In this document: positions 7,373-15,285 of the stretch, piece by piece
Numbering within the stretch: the stretch's first letter is position 1
How the letters are laid out: each line of letters starts with the position of its first letter
From: Bacillota bacterium
GTDB taxonomy: Bacteria; Bacillota_A; Clostridia; Lachnospirales; Lachnospiraceae
Assembly (NCBI GenBank): GCA_023443925.1
Contig: JAEZSL010000314.1
Coordinates: forward strand, 1-59,253
Direction of reading: 5' to 3'
DNA length: 59,253 bases
Program-made: the position numbers and the translations under genes
Notes under the pieces: generated by a model
The model's database searches: none
What the model saw: the letters and a program-made list of their open reading frames with translations, nothing else
What the model was told of the DNA's origin: nothing

Positions 7373-7505
7373 ACACACAAAGCGCTATGTAAAAATTTGA
7401 TGATTAAATTATAGCATATTTGTGCCAGTTTGTCAAAAATAAATGGGCTGAAATTACCCGTTTTAGACTTGCTAAGAGTATTAACTTTAGGACAGGAGTC
7501 ACTTA

Positions 7506-8255
7506 ATGCCATATATCGAAAGTGTATGCATAGCTGGTAAAACAATAGAGATAGAGAAATATTACAGCAGCAGATATAAAAAGAAAGGTATTAAAAGATC
7601 AAAGAATAAGAAGCCCACCTCAGAACAGCAAAAGGAAGTCAATAATAGAAAAGCTGAAAAGAAGTTAAGACAATTAATCAATGCTAATTTTCAAGGTGGA
7701 GATTTTCACATGGTTTTAAACTATGCGAAAGAAAACAGACCGGATACAAAAGATGAAATGAGGATAGATTTAGATAAATTTCTAAGGGATGCAAGGAAAG
7801 AATATAAAAAAGCTGGATTAACACTAAAATACATCCATGTGCCAGAAATAGGAGAAAAAGGGGCAAGGCACCATCACTTAGTAATCAATAACATTGATAT
7901 AAACATTCTTCGTAAAATATGGGACAAAGGAAGAATACATTGTTATCCACTTGACGATACTGGTCAGTATTCAGAACTTGCAAGTTATTTAATCAAATAC
8001 ACTGAAAAAGTAATGGGTACGGATGAAGAAATACAAGGCAGACGCTGGAATTGCAGTAGAAACCTAATCCATCCGGAAACCAAAAAGAAAATAATATCAC
8101 ATAGAGAGTGTTACAAAGATAAACCAATGGAAAGAAAAGGGTACTATGTTGATAAAAACAGTATAAGAAGCGGAATTCATGACGAAACCGGATATCCATA
8201 CTTTACATACACCCTTATCAAAACAGAACCTAACGGAAAGAAAGGAGTACCATAA
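7506..8255 (+). CDS. HUH endonuclease-type replication initiator (Rep)
   Basis: 249 aa. Residues around 120 contain the HUH metal-binding motif (GARHHHLVINN), and about 40 residues later SELASYLIKYTEK supplies the expected catalytic Tyr with a following Lys, as in phage and plasmid rolling-circle initiators of the gene II/ORF2 type. The N-terminal ~60 residues are very basic. GACAGGAG lies 9-10 nt before the ATG. The enzyme would nick an origin, stay bound to the 5' end and prime rolling-circle synthesis, with the upstream SSB coating the displaced strand. An HUH initiator with SSB and ParAB gives the replication module a plasmid-like character. Confidence 0.8.
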   Translation: MPYIESVCIAGKTIEIEKYYSSRYKKKGIKRSKNKKPTSEQQKEVNNRKAEKKLRQLINANFQGGDFHMVLNYAKENRPDTKDEMRIDLDKFLRDARKEYKKAGLTLKYIHVPEIGEKGARHHHLVINNIDINILRKIWDKGRIHCYPLDDTGQYSELASYLIKYTEKVMGTDEEIQGRRWNCSRNLIHPETKKKIISHRECYKDKPMERKGYYVDKNSIRSGIHDETGYPYFTYTLIKTEPNGKKGVP

Positions 8256-8482
8256 TGTGTTTTGTATTAAATCTCATATTCCTGGTCTTATTAGGATGGG
8301 AACTAAATAATAACTATGCAGTTTTAGAGGTAAAAGGGATTACTAAGAAAACTAAAAGAAATTGCATAATCAGAATAGTAACGGCGTGCGGATTGGAATT
8401 TATAGCCTTGTTACTACTGTACAACCTCTTCGGGATAACGACATATAACCTATCAGATTATATAAGATATGGAAAAGTGTAG
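8255..8482 (+). CDS. small membrane protein, 75 aa
   Basis: The ATG overlaps the Rep stop by one base. Two membrane segments (CFVLNLIFLVLLGW and FIALLLLYNLFGI) flank a basic loop (VKGITKKTKRN). Translationally coupled to Rep. Function unknown. Confidence 0.6.
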   Translation: MCFVLNLIFLVLLGWELNNNYAVLEVKGITKKTKRNCIIRIVTACGLEFIALLLLYNLFGITTYNLSDYIRYGKV

Positions 8483-8486
8483 CGTC

Positions 8487-8936
8487 ATGGAGGTTAATAT
8501 CTACATTAATATAAATTTCAGGGGAAAGTTAGCACACGGAACAGGTACTTGCTGTATTGCCTTGGAGTACATAACCTCAAAAGGCCCCGCCGTGCGGGAA
8601 ATCTACAAAGAAATATCCAATACCACCAAAAACCGTACAACCTTAATAGCCTGTATCATAGCCTTAAATCACCTTACAAAACCATGCTTCGTAAATCTTT
8701 ATATTGATAACACTTATGCAACAGAGCCAATAAATCAAGATTGGGTCACTGGATGGAAAGAAAGAGGGAAAAAGAACACAGAATTATGGGAAATTTTATT
8801 AAGTAAATTGTCAAAGCACAAGGTAAGAATGAGCTTTGAAGAAATTAACCCGTACACATCTTATATGCAGACTCAGTTAAGACGTATCAATCCTTCCGTC
8901 ATGGAGGATAGAAAGGAGCCTTATGAATTTATATAA
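8487..8936 (+). CDS. RNase H-fold protein lacking most catalytic acids
   Basis: 149 aa from the ATG at 8487; an alternative ATG at 8469 overlaps the previous gene and has no better ribosome site. The layout follows phage RNase HI-like proteins: strand NIYININFRG, a long central helix, the YIDNTYATE strand and the WVTGWKERGKKNTELW region. In RNase HI the first strand carries the first catalytic Asp and the central helix a Glu. Here these are Asn (INFRG) and non-acidic residues (TTLIACIIAL); only the Asp of YIDN is kept. The fold assignment is fairly sure; activity is doubtful. Confidence 0.7.
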   Translation: MEVNIYININFRGKLAHGTGTCCIALEYITSKGPAVREIYKEISNTTKNRTTLIACIIALNHLTKPCFVNLYIDNTYATEPINQDWVTGWKERGKKNTELWEILLSKLSKHKVRMSFEEINPYTSYMQTQLRRINPSVMEDRKEPYEFI

Positions 8937-9219
8937 CGTATATGACGTAAAAGCCAAAAAGCAAATATTACACCTTGCACACCGAAAAGAAGTAATTGAA
9001 AAACTAGGTATTGCGCAAAGTAATATTTATAAAGCAATTGATACTGACACATTGTACAAAGACCGTTATAGAATTGAGCCTGTCGCAGATATGCCAGAGA
9101 ACGAAACATTAATAGAATGGGATCGTTACTGTAAGCAGATACGCAGACAGGTCAATCCAAGAATCTTAAGAAAAATCACCTTTTACGGAGTCAATGAAAG
9201 GGGTGAGGTTATCAGATGA
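8923..9219 (+). CDS. small phage protein, 98 aa
   Basis: Overlaps the RNase H-like gene by 14 nt with AAAGGAG 5 nt before its ATG. The middle (HRKEVIEKLGIAQSNIYKAIDTDTLYKDRYRIE) resembles the short helix-turn-helix modules found beside homing endonucleases and in phage early genes. No enzymatic motif. Probably DNA-binding, by inference. Confidence 0.6.
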   Translation: MNLYNVYDVKAKKQILHLAHRKEVIEKLGIAQSNIYKAIDTDTLYKDRYRIEPVADMPENETLIEWDRYCKQIRRQVNPRILRKITFYGVNERGEVIR

Positions 9220-9232
9220 AGAGGGGAAAGAA

Positions 9233-10621
9233 ATGCGAGAATTAATCATTGATTGCTTTGCCGGGGGTGGTGGAGCAAGTGTTGGAATTGAAATGGCATT
9301 AGGAAGAACGGTTGATTACGCAATTAATCATGATCCTTTCGCTATCAAAATGCATTTACGCAATCATCCTAGTACATGTCACTATACCGAAGATATCATG
9401 AAAGTTAAGCTTAAAAACAAGCTGAAACAGGGTGATATTGTAAGGTTCATGTGGGCAAGCCCGGATTGTACGTCTCATTCCATAGCAAAAGGTGATAAGC
9501 CAATAGAACGCGGTTTGCGAATATTACCAATGGGCGTTTGGAGACTGTGCAAGCAGATTATGAAATGTACAGGAAACCTTCCGGAAGTCCTCATGATGGA
9601 AAATGTCAAGGAGATTATGAAATGGGGGCCGCTGGATAAAAATAATAAACCTATAAAGTCAAGAGAGGGCGAATATTACAATAAATTTATTCGACTTATG
9701 AAAAATATGGGTTATGAATTTGAATACAGAATATTGGTTGCGGCAGATTACGGAGCCCATACAACAAGAGAACGCTGGTATGCACAGTTCCGATGCGATG
9801 GAAGACCGATGGCATGGCCCGAACAAACCCATTCAAAATGCGGCGCTGGAGGTTTGATACCTTGGGAACCAATTAGCCAGGATATAGATTTTTCTGATTT
9901 GGGCAGTTCTATATTTACCCGAAAGATTCCTCTGAAAGATAAAACGTTAAGCCGGATAGCTGCAGGAATAAAGAAATTCGTAATCAATGATCCGAACAGG
10001 TTTATTCTTCCTGACAATTTGGCTGCACCGTTCCTAATTCAGTACCATTCAGAAACTGTAAAAGGCGAAGTAAGAGGACAAAGCCTAAAAGAACCAATTC
10101 AAACCATTGATACTTCAAACCGTTATGCATTGATAACCTGCTTTCTATCTAAATTTTATAAAACAGGAACCGGTCAGATCATAAATGAACCAATACATAC
10201 TATAACAACTTCACCTGGGCATTTTGCTTTAGTATCTGCGTTTCTGATTAAATATTACGGGAATGGAGTGGGTCAGAGTCTAAATGAGCCAATAGGAACT
10301 ATAGTTACAAAAGATAGATTCGGGCTTGTTCTGGTGGTTATTGATGGTGTGACATACCAAATTGTTGATATCTGGTTTCGAATGCTGAAACCAGAAGAAT
10401 TAAAACTAGGCCAAACATTCCCCAAGGATTACATAATAGATTTTAATATGTCCAACGGTAAGCCGTATCCGAAAAGTGAACAGGTAGCGCGTATCGGAAA
10501 CAGTGTTGTGCCAATTGTGGCAGAAAAACTTACCTATGCAGCTTGTCCGTACCTAAAAGTCGGGGAACGTATACCGAATATGAGGATAGATGATAGCCAG
10601 CCACAATTACGATTTGCATAG
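9233..10621 (+). CDS. orphan C5-cytosine DNA methyltransferase
   Basis: 462 aa from the ATG at 9233, which has AGGGG 7-8 nt upstream; a longer reading from 9194 would overlap the previous gene. Motif I is DCFAGGGGASVGIEMA, motif VI is MMENVKE, motif VIII is TTRERWY, and motif X near the C-terminus is VARIGNSVVP. The catalytic Cys lies in ASPDCTSHS, where most family members have a Pro-Cys pair; Asp-Cys is an unusual variant seen in some phage enzymes. No restriction partner is encoded nearby, so it most likely protects phage DNA from host restriction. The 10022-10320 region holds three internal repeats of the type PIxTIxTxxR, the likely variable recognition region. Confidence 0.9.
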   Translation: MRELIIDCFAGGGGASVGIEMALGRTVDYAINHDPFAIKMHLRNHPSTCHYTEDIMKVKLKNKLKQGDIVRFMWASPDCTSHSIAKGDKPIERGLRILPMGVWRLCKQIMKCTGNLPEVLMMENVKEIMKWGPLDKNNKPIKSREGEYYNKFIRLMKNMGYEFEYRILVAADYGAHTTRERWYAQFRCDGRPMAWPEQTHSKCGAGGLIPWEPISQDIDFSDLGSSIFTRKIPLKDKTLSRIAAGIKKFVINDPNRFILPDNLAAPFLIQYHSETVKGEVRGQSLKEPIQTIDTSNRYALITCFLSKFYKTGTGQIINEPIHTITTSPGHFALVSAFLIKYYGNGVGQSLNEPIGTIVTKDRFGLVLVVIDGVTYQIVDIWFRMLKPEELKLGQTFPKDYIIDFNMSNGKPYPKSEQVARIGNSVVPIVAEKLTYAACPYLKVGERIPNMRIDDSQPQLRFA

Positions 10622-10660
10622 GAAGAAATATGATACTTGTAAAGGCAGTGGGAGGTCAAT

Positions 10661-10996
10661 TTGAATAAAAGAACCAAACAACTACAGTTTAGCAAAGCAA
10701 CAGTAATTAAAATATTTGAACGGGATGAAGATTGTGTATTCTGCAAAATGGGTTACAGTACCGAAGGAGCAGACTCTTTTGACCTCTACATAAAAGACCC
10801 TATGCACGTAATAAATAAATCCAAAGGAGGTCTTGGAGTAGTACAAAACGGTGCAAAGGGATGTAGATATCACCATCACCTATTTGATAATGGAAATCAA
10901 GGATTACGGCAGCAGATGCTAGAGGATTTAAAACAATACATGATAAGTCTTTACCCAGACTGGAATCCAGACAACCTGGTATATAAAAAATATTAA
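10661..10996 (+). CDS. HNH-like nuclease domain protein, 111 aa
   Basis: TTG start with GGGAGG 5 nt upstream. A zinc-type pair CVFCKM is followed by a DPMHVINKSKGGLG block and CRYHHHLFD, matching the HNH core (His of the first strand, Asn in the loop, His in the final helix). Small free-standing HNH proteins occur in phage early regions as homing or recombination nucleases. A second, different HNH gene lies at 20556 beside the terminase. Confidence 0.75.
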   Translation: MNKRTKQLQFSKATVIKIFERDEDCVFCKMGYSTEGADSFDLYIKDPMHVINKSKGGLGVVQNGAKGCRYHHHLFDNGNQGLRQQMLEDLKQYMISLYPDWNPDNLVYKKY

Positions 10997-11025
10997 TTAT
11001 ACGCAATGTGTTGATTACAGTAACC

Positions 11026-11121
11026 ATTAACCTTTAGTCCAAGGTTAATTCAAATAATAGTTAAGCACCTACATATCACGAAAACTTAACTTTACACATA
11101 ATCCGGGCTACTGGCCCGGAT
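11026..11121. repeat. two perfect inverted repeats upstream of parA
   Basis: ATTAACCTT/AAGGTTAAT (11026-11049, 6-nt loop) and ATCCGGGC/GCCCGGAT (11101-11121, 5-nt loop). The second ends 4 nt before the AAAGGAA ribosome site of parA. Possible operators for autoregulation, a partition site, or a translational attenuator. The stretch 10997-11133 contains no gene. Confidence 0.55.
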
Positions 11122-11133
11122 GGAAAGGAAATT

Positions 11134-11907
11134 ATGAGAGTTATCGCAGTAATGACCCCTAAAGGGGGAATCGGTAAAACAATTACAGCCTCGTCAACAA
11201 GCTATTTATTGGGAGAAGAACATAAAAAGAAAGTCTTATTAGCAGACGGAGATCAGCAGGGGAATTTATCAAAGCTTTTTGGATATAACGAGCCGGACGG
11301 AATCGGAATGTCAGAACTATTAGAAAGACATAAGACAATGGGAGGGGAATACTCCACAAGTGATTTAATTAAAACGACTCCATACAGCCATATAGACATA
11401 ATCCCTGCTAACGGATATCTCATGTTGACAAACATGAAATTACTATCCGAGAAGGAAGAAAACCAGATCAACCGTTTTTCACGCGCCATTGAGGAAATAA
11501 GCGGAGTTTACGATTATTTGATATGCGACTGCGGTCTTACCTTAGACATGACCGTTATTAACATCTTAGTCGCGGCTGATTTGGTTATAGCACCGGTTAA
11601 ATTGGGAGGATTTGAAGCAGATGCCCTGGACAATATAATCGGGCAAATCGAAGAATTAAGGCAATTCAATCCATCAATGGAACTAAAAATGCTTATGACA
11701 ATGAGACAAGGAAATAAAACAACTACACAGGCAGAAGAGTACTTTCAAAATAACTACAATGCTTATAAACATTCGGTGCGACGTAGCGTAGTTGTCGAAA
11801 GGTCTACAATTGCATTTACGCCTCTTCCTGCATTTTCAAAAAACGGAATTGTTACAAAAGATTATAGGGAAGTAGTGGCGGAATTATTGCAGGATATGGA
11901 GGGATAA
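11134..11907 (+). CDS. parA: ParA-type partition ATPase
   Basis: 257 aa. It begins with the deviant Walker A motif (TPKGGIGKT, with the signature Lys before GG), then Walker A' (LLADGDQQGN) and Walker B (DYLICDCG, where the usual Asp is followed by Cys). It lacks the long N-terminal HTH of P1-type ParA, so it is the short Soj type. Two bases separate it from the ParB-like gene, so they form a partition operon. In phage-plasmids such pairs stabilise the extrachromosomal form; here the element is integrated. Confidence 0.88.
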   Translation: MRVIAVMTPKGGIGKTITASSTSYLLGEEHKKKVLLADGDQQGNLSKLFGYNEPDGIGMSELLERHKTMGGEYSTSDLIKTTPYSHIDIIPANGYLMLTNMKLLSEKEENQINRFSRAIEEISGVYDYLICDCGLTLDMTVINILVAADLVIAPVKLGGFEADALDNIIGQIEELRQFNPSMELKMLMTMRQGNKTTTQAEEYFQNNYNAYKHSVRRSVVVERSTIAFTPLPAFSKNGIVTKDYREVVAELLQDMEG

Positions 11908-11908
11908 A

Positions 11909-13171
11909 ATGGGATTCCTAGTTACGGATGCACTCAACCAAAACAGTAAAGCCGGAATTGATGATTCACCAAAAGCCAGATCGCGAACGAAAGATATCAG
12001 CATTTACAAGATATATCCCAACAAGTTAAATTTTTATCCTCAAAATGAGATAGAGGCAAAAGCACAGGAAATACTTGCAGTGGGATTGATTGAGACTTTA
12101 GCTGTGAAATATGCCCCTTGCGATCAAGGTGAATATGGACTGATATCCGGGGAAAGAAGATGGAGAGCATTAAAACTCCTAGTCGAGCGGGGACATAAAG
12201 AATTTGAAATTGCTACGTGTCAGATTCGGACACCGGAGAACGAACACGAAGAAAAAATTGAAATTATTATGGCGAACTCTCATAGGGATAAAGATATTGC
12301 CACACTGCTCCAGGAGGAAAAAGAACTTAAGGAAACTCTGGAGTATATGAAAGCCAACAATATGCCGTTAAAAGGCTTTGACCTCAACAAAGGCCGTTTA
12401 CGTGACATTATAGCAAGTATGCTCAATACATCAAAGACCAAAGTTGCCTTAATTGAGAGTATTAATAATAATCTGATTCCGGAATTTAAAGAAGAATTAG
12501 AGAAAGACCGCCTCACCTTTTCGGCAGCAGCAGAGATTGCAGGGATGGAAGAGGACAAACAACAGGAGGTATTGAGTAAATACGAGGACTCCGGAGAAAT
12601 TACATATACGGAAATCAAGGAAATTAAGGAAGATTTAAAGCAGCAGGAGCCACCCGAAGAACCAAAGGAAGAGAAACAAATCCCGGAAGAAGTTACAACC
12701 CCACCAGAAGAACCAGAAGAAACAAAGGGGCAGCAGGAGCCTATTAACCCGGAACCACTCAACATGACAAGCAAGTGTTATTCCTGCGCAAATTGGAATG
12801 ATTGTGACGAAAGAAATACCACTGTAACAGCTTGCAATGAATATAAGAGTAAAAACCCTCCACAAGAAAAAGCAGAACCCATTAAGCAATCAAGCCATTC
12901 AGAGAGCGTTACAGTTCCACCGGAAAGAGTGGCCCAGGTACATGATATCAAAATCGCTCACATGTTTTTTGAGGATGCCAAGAGCGGGATAAAGCCTTTT
13001 GAACTCAGAAAAAAAGATAGGGATTACAAAGTTGGTGATACTCTTCACCAAATGGAATACAAAGACGGCGAACACACCGGTAGGGAACTATACCAGGAGA
13101 TAACATACATACTGGAAGATTACATAGGACTCAAAGACGATTATTGCATTATGGGAGTAAAAAACATTTAA
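11909..13171 (+). CDS. ParB-like protein fused to Cys-rich linker and DUF3850-like domain
   Basis: 420 aa. Residues ~25-120 are a ParB N-terminal domain with the CTP-binding motif GERRWRALKLL, followed by an HTH-containing region to ~230. A Pro/Glu-rich linker (~235-285) follows, then a compact Cys cluster CYSCANWNDC. The last ~75 residues (HDIKIAHMFF, KPFELRKKDRDYKVGD, TGRELYQEITYIL) match DUF3850, an ASCH/PUA-like nucleic-acid-binding fold usually found as a separate small phage protein. The fusion is unusual. Partner: ParA immediately upstream. Confidence 0.85.
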   Translation: MGFLVTDALNQNSKAGIDDSPKARSRTKDISIYKIYPNKLNFYPQNEIEAKAQEILAVGLIETLAVKYAPCDQGEYGLISGERRWRALKLLVERGHKEFEIATCQIRTPENEHEEKIEIIMANSHRDKDIATLLQEEKELKETLEYMKANNMPLKGFDLNKGRLRDIIASMLNTSKTKVALIESINNNLIPEFKEELEKDRLTFSAAAEIAGMEEDKQQEVLSKYEDSGEITYTEIKEIKEDLKQQEPPEEPKEEKQIPEEVTTPPEEPEETKGQQEPINPEPLNMTSKCYSCANWNDCDERNTTVTACNEYKSKNPPQEKAEPIKQSSHSESVTVPPERVAQVHDIKIAHMFFEDAKSGIKPFELRKKDRDYKVGDTLHQMEYKDGEHTGRELYQEITYILEDYIGLKDDYCIMGVKNI

Positions 13172-13209
13172 AGGGTCTGGCGGCTCACAACCGCCAGAGA
13201 AAGGAAAAT

Positions 13210-13488
13210 ATGAGTAAAAAAAGACAATTAATAGAAATATTTGCTGATGCCATGGCAGCAAACAATGATTACATAGCCGTAGCAGATGAAACAGAAGTCA
13301 ACGAAGAAAACGAGGTAATTATTAACACCTCCTGTAACTTTGAAAACAAATTGGATTATTACAGGAATGCATACGACGAAAATCTGGTTTTGAAAAAATT
13401 TAATGGTATTCGAATTGTTGGAGCATGCAGTTTTGACGAGGATTGCGAATGGAACATAATACTTGAAATGCTCAACGAGACAATGTAA
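13210..13488 (+). CDS. hypothetical phage protein, 92 aa
   Basis: Start taken at 13210, where AAAGGAA lies 4 nt upstream of the ATG (MSKKRQLIEIFADAM). Soluble, acidic, with a repeated Asn/Glu-rich middle. It follows the ParB-like gene in the same operon. Function unknown. Confidence 0.6.
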   Translation: MSKKRQLIEIFADAMAANNDYIAVADETEVNEENEVIINTSCNFENKLDYYRNAYDENLVLKKFNGIRIVGACSFDEDCEWNIILEMLNETM

Positions 13489-13505
13489 ACGGAAAGAAGG
13501 TTATT

Positions 13506-13775
13506 ATGAATACATTTATGGCGAAAAGAATACTTGAAGATATGAGCTACAAATTGTCAATATCAAATCCAGGTATTGATAAAGCCAATGAAAAGACTGC
13601 TTTATTAATGGGATCGGTAGCTCTGGATAAAATGACAGGAAAAATGCCAAATAATCATAATGCAGATACATCTACATTTGATTGTCCTTCATGTGGCAAG
13701 ACAATTATTTATCTGGATGAAAAAGAACGTCATAAACACTGCTTAATTTGCGGACAGAAATTACAATGGCATTGA
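13506..13775 (+). CDS. small zinc-ribbon protein, 89 aa
   Basis: The C-terminal third has CPSCGKTIIY and CLICGQKL, a classic two-knuckle zinc ribbon. The N-terminal part is helical. GAAGG lies upstream of the ATG. Possibly nucleic-acid-binding. Its stop codon lies just before the first of two 13-bp direct repeats that bracket the next gene. Confidence 0.65.
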   Translation: MNTFMAKRILEDMSYKLSISNPGIDKANEKTALLMGSVALDKMTGKMPNNHNADTSTFDCPSCGKTIIYLDEKERHKHCLICGQKLQWH

Positions 13776-13787
13776 ATTAGTATTTAG
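13775..13787 (+). repeat. direct repeat, left copy (flanks PAPS-reductase-like gene)
   Basis: AATTAGTATTTAG, identical to 14656-14668. Confidence 0.6.
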
Positions 13788-13852
13788 GTAAGAAAAAGAA
13801 GAAAGGAGACGGAGCTCCTGCAGGGCAAAGTGTACACGGTTCCTTTCAAAAG

Positions 13853-14650
13853 ATGGCAAGAACTAATATTATTGTTCCAGAGGGAGTACAGACCAATTAT
13901 ACAAGCGTTATTGTAAGTTATTCTAACGGTATTGATAGCACGGGAGCATTATTCTGGGCACTTAAAGAATTTGATAAGAATAGAATATTTCTTCTTTATT
14001 GTGATACTGGATTCGAATACCCAGAAAATACAGAAATGTTTTATAAAACAGCTAAGTTTATAGGAGTAAAACCTATATTACTACAGCATCCAAAAGGGTT
14101 TCTTGAATTGCTACTTACAGAACGTTTAATGTGGCCTGATATGAAAAATCGTTGGTGTACTGCATATCTTAAGACTGGGATAACGGATAAGTGGATTAGA
14201 GCCAATAGAAATATTCTTGGTAATAGATGCTTATTTATATCAGGAGAACGTAGGGACGAATCCCCAGGGCGCGCGAAGCTACCAGAGATTGAATATCATA
14301 GTACTACGCTTAAAACTAAGCGTGTAGCCGATTTTACATGCCATTGGTATAGACCTTGCCTTGATTATGAAAAAGGCAAAATGTTTGAACAAGGAAAAAA
14401 ATTAAAGTTAGAACCTCATTTCTGCTATGAGTATCTTGGTAGGTGTTCATGCATGGCTTGTATGTTTATGAGTGAAAAACATGCTTTAGAAAATATGAAA
14501 CGTTATCCAGAGCAAATAAAACCTTTCATTGATGCAGAAATTAAACTAGGACATACTTGGAAGAAAAACAGGAGCTTAGAGGGTGTATTTAATGGATGCT
14601 TAGATATTGATGATATACCAGGACAAATGGAATTGGAGTTAATAAACTAA
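13853..14650 (+). CDS. PAPS reductase / DndC-like ATP-pyrophosphatase
   Basis: 265 aa. The PP-loop SYSNGIDSTGALFWALK near residue 24 matches the SxGxDS nucleotide-binding signature. LLYCDTGFEYPEN and RWCTAYLK are conserved in the phosphoadenylylsulfate reductase/DndC superfamily, and the C-terminal CSCMACMF cluster may bind a metal or Fe-S centre. Phages often carry such genes; proposed roles include sulfur-linked DNA or base modification. There is no DndB/D/E partner here. The ATG at 13853 has no clear ribosome site. Base composition and codon choice look more AT-rich than the neighbours, and 13-bp direct repeats bracket the gene, suggesting a later insertion. Confidence 0.8.
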   Translation: MARTNIIVPEGVQTNYTSVIVSYSNGIDSTGALFWALKEFDKNRIFLLYCDTGFEYPENTEMFYKTAKFIGVKPILLQHPKGFLELLLTERLMWPDMKNRWCTAYLKTGITDKWIRANRNILGNRCLFISGERRDESPGRAKLPEIEYHSTTLKTKRVADFTCHWYRPCLDYEKGKMFEQGKKLKLEPHFCYEYLGRCSCMACMFMSEKHALENMKRYPEQIKPFIDAEIKLGHTWKKNRSLEGVFNGCLDIDDIPGQMELELIN

Positions 14651-14655
14651 ACTAA

Positions 14656-14668
14656 AATTAGTATTTAG
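14656..14668 (+). repeat. direct repeat, right copy
   Basis: AATTAGTATTTAG, identical to 13775-13787. Confidence 0.6.
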
Positions 14669-14680
14669 TGGAGGTAGAGT

Positions 14681-14917
14681 ATGGCTTACACAAAGCAAGA
14701 AGAAATAGAACTTAATAAGCAGCTTGAAATGTGGCATGAAAAGCAGTTAAAGGCTGTACGTAAGAATAACTGGGAGCGTGCAGTAAACCAAATGACTGAA
14801 ATTGATAGAAGAATTTGGGAAGTTATAGCAAATGCTGAAACTCATAAAGATGTAAATTATATTGTGTGGGATAATGCGGAGCGTGTTATATCTAAATACA
14901 GCAAGATGGCACGTTAA
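14681..14917 (+). CDS. small helical protein, 78 aa
   Basis: TGGAGG 7 nt before the ATG. A charged, largely helical protein with several Trp (QLEMWHEKQLKAVRKNNWE), likely a coiled coil. Immediately downstream of the PAPS-reductase-like gene and probably part of the same acquired block. Function unknown. Confidence 0.55.
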   Translation: MAYTKQEEIELNKQLEMWHEKQLKAVRKNNWERAVNQMTEIDRRIWEVIANAETHKDVNYIVWDNAERVISKYSKMAR

Positions 14918-14975
14918 AATGAATGATGCAAATGCAAAACCCATAGACAAAATACATCTATGGATCAGCATAAAA

Positions 14976-15170
14976 TCATTTGGCAATTTTAAAGATTCCT
15001 CTTTGCTGTTCTTTCATTATTTCTTTATAAACTTTTTTAGAAATATTTACAACCATTTTTTCGTGGTACGCATCCCAGCCACCTTGACGCTTGATAAAAA
15101 CTTCTTGAGCTGGAGCTCCGTGTAAAACTTTACCTTTATCAGATATTACTTTTAATGAACATTTAGCCAT
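14976..15170 (-). CDS. small protein, 64 aa, opposite strand
   Basis: GGAGG lies 7 nt before the ATG on the minus strand, a good start in a region otherwise read rightward. A basic product (MAKCSLKVISDKGKVLHG) with no known family. It converges on the 14681 gene. A gene on the wrong strand next to the PAPS-reductase-like gene supports a horizontally acquired patch. The adjoining stretch 15171-15285 is gene-free. Confidence 0.55.
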   Translation of the reverse strand: MAKCSLKVISDKGKVLHGAPAQEVFIKRQGGWDAYHEKMVVNISKKVYKEIMKEQQRGIFKIAK

Positions 15171-15285
15171 AGGTAAGCCTCCATATTATTTGCATCTAGT
15201 ATTAGTATAACCATACTTCCTAATTGTTATTTATCTTAATAGATATAATTTTATGATTGAGTAAACCTAGAAAGGACGTGATTAT

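Noticed and set aside
12280..12774. Ser-rich minus-strand frame of 164 codons
   Set aside because: It is the antisense of the ParB-like gene's Pro/Glu linker and has no ribosome site.
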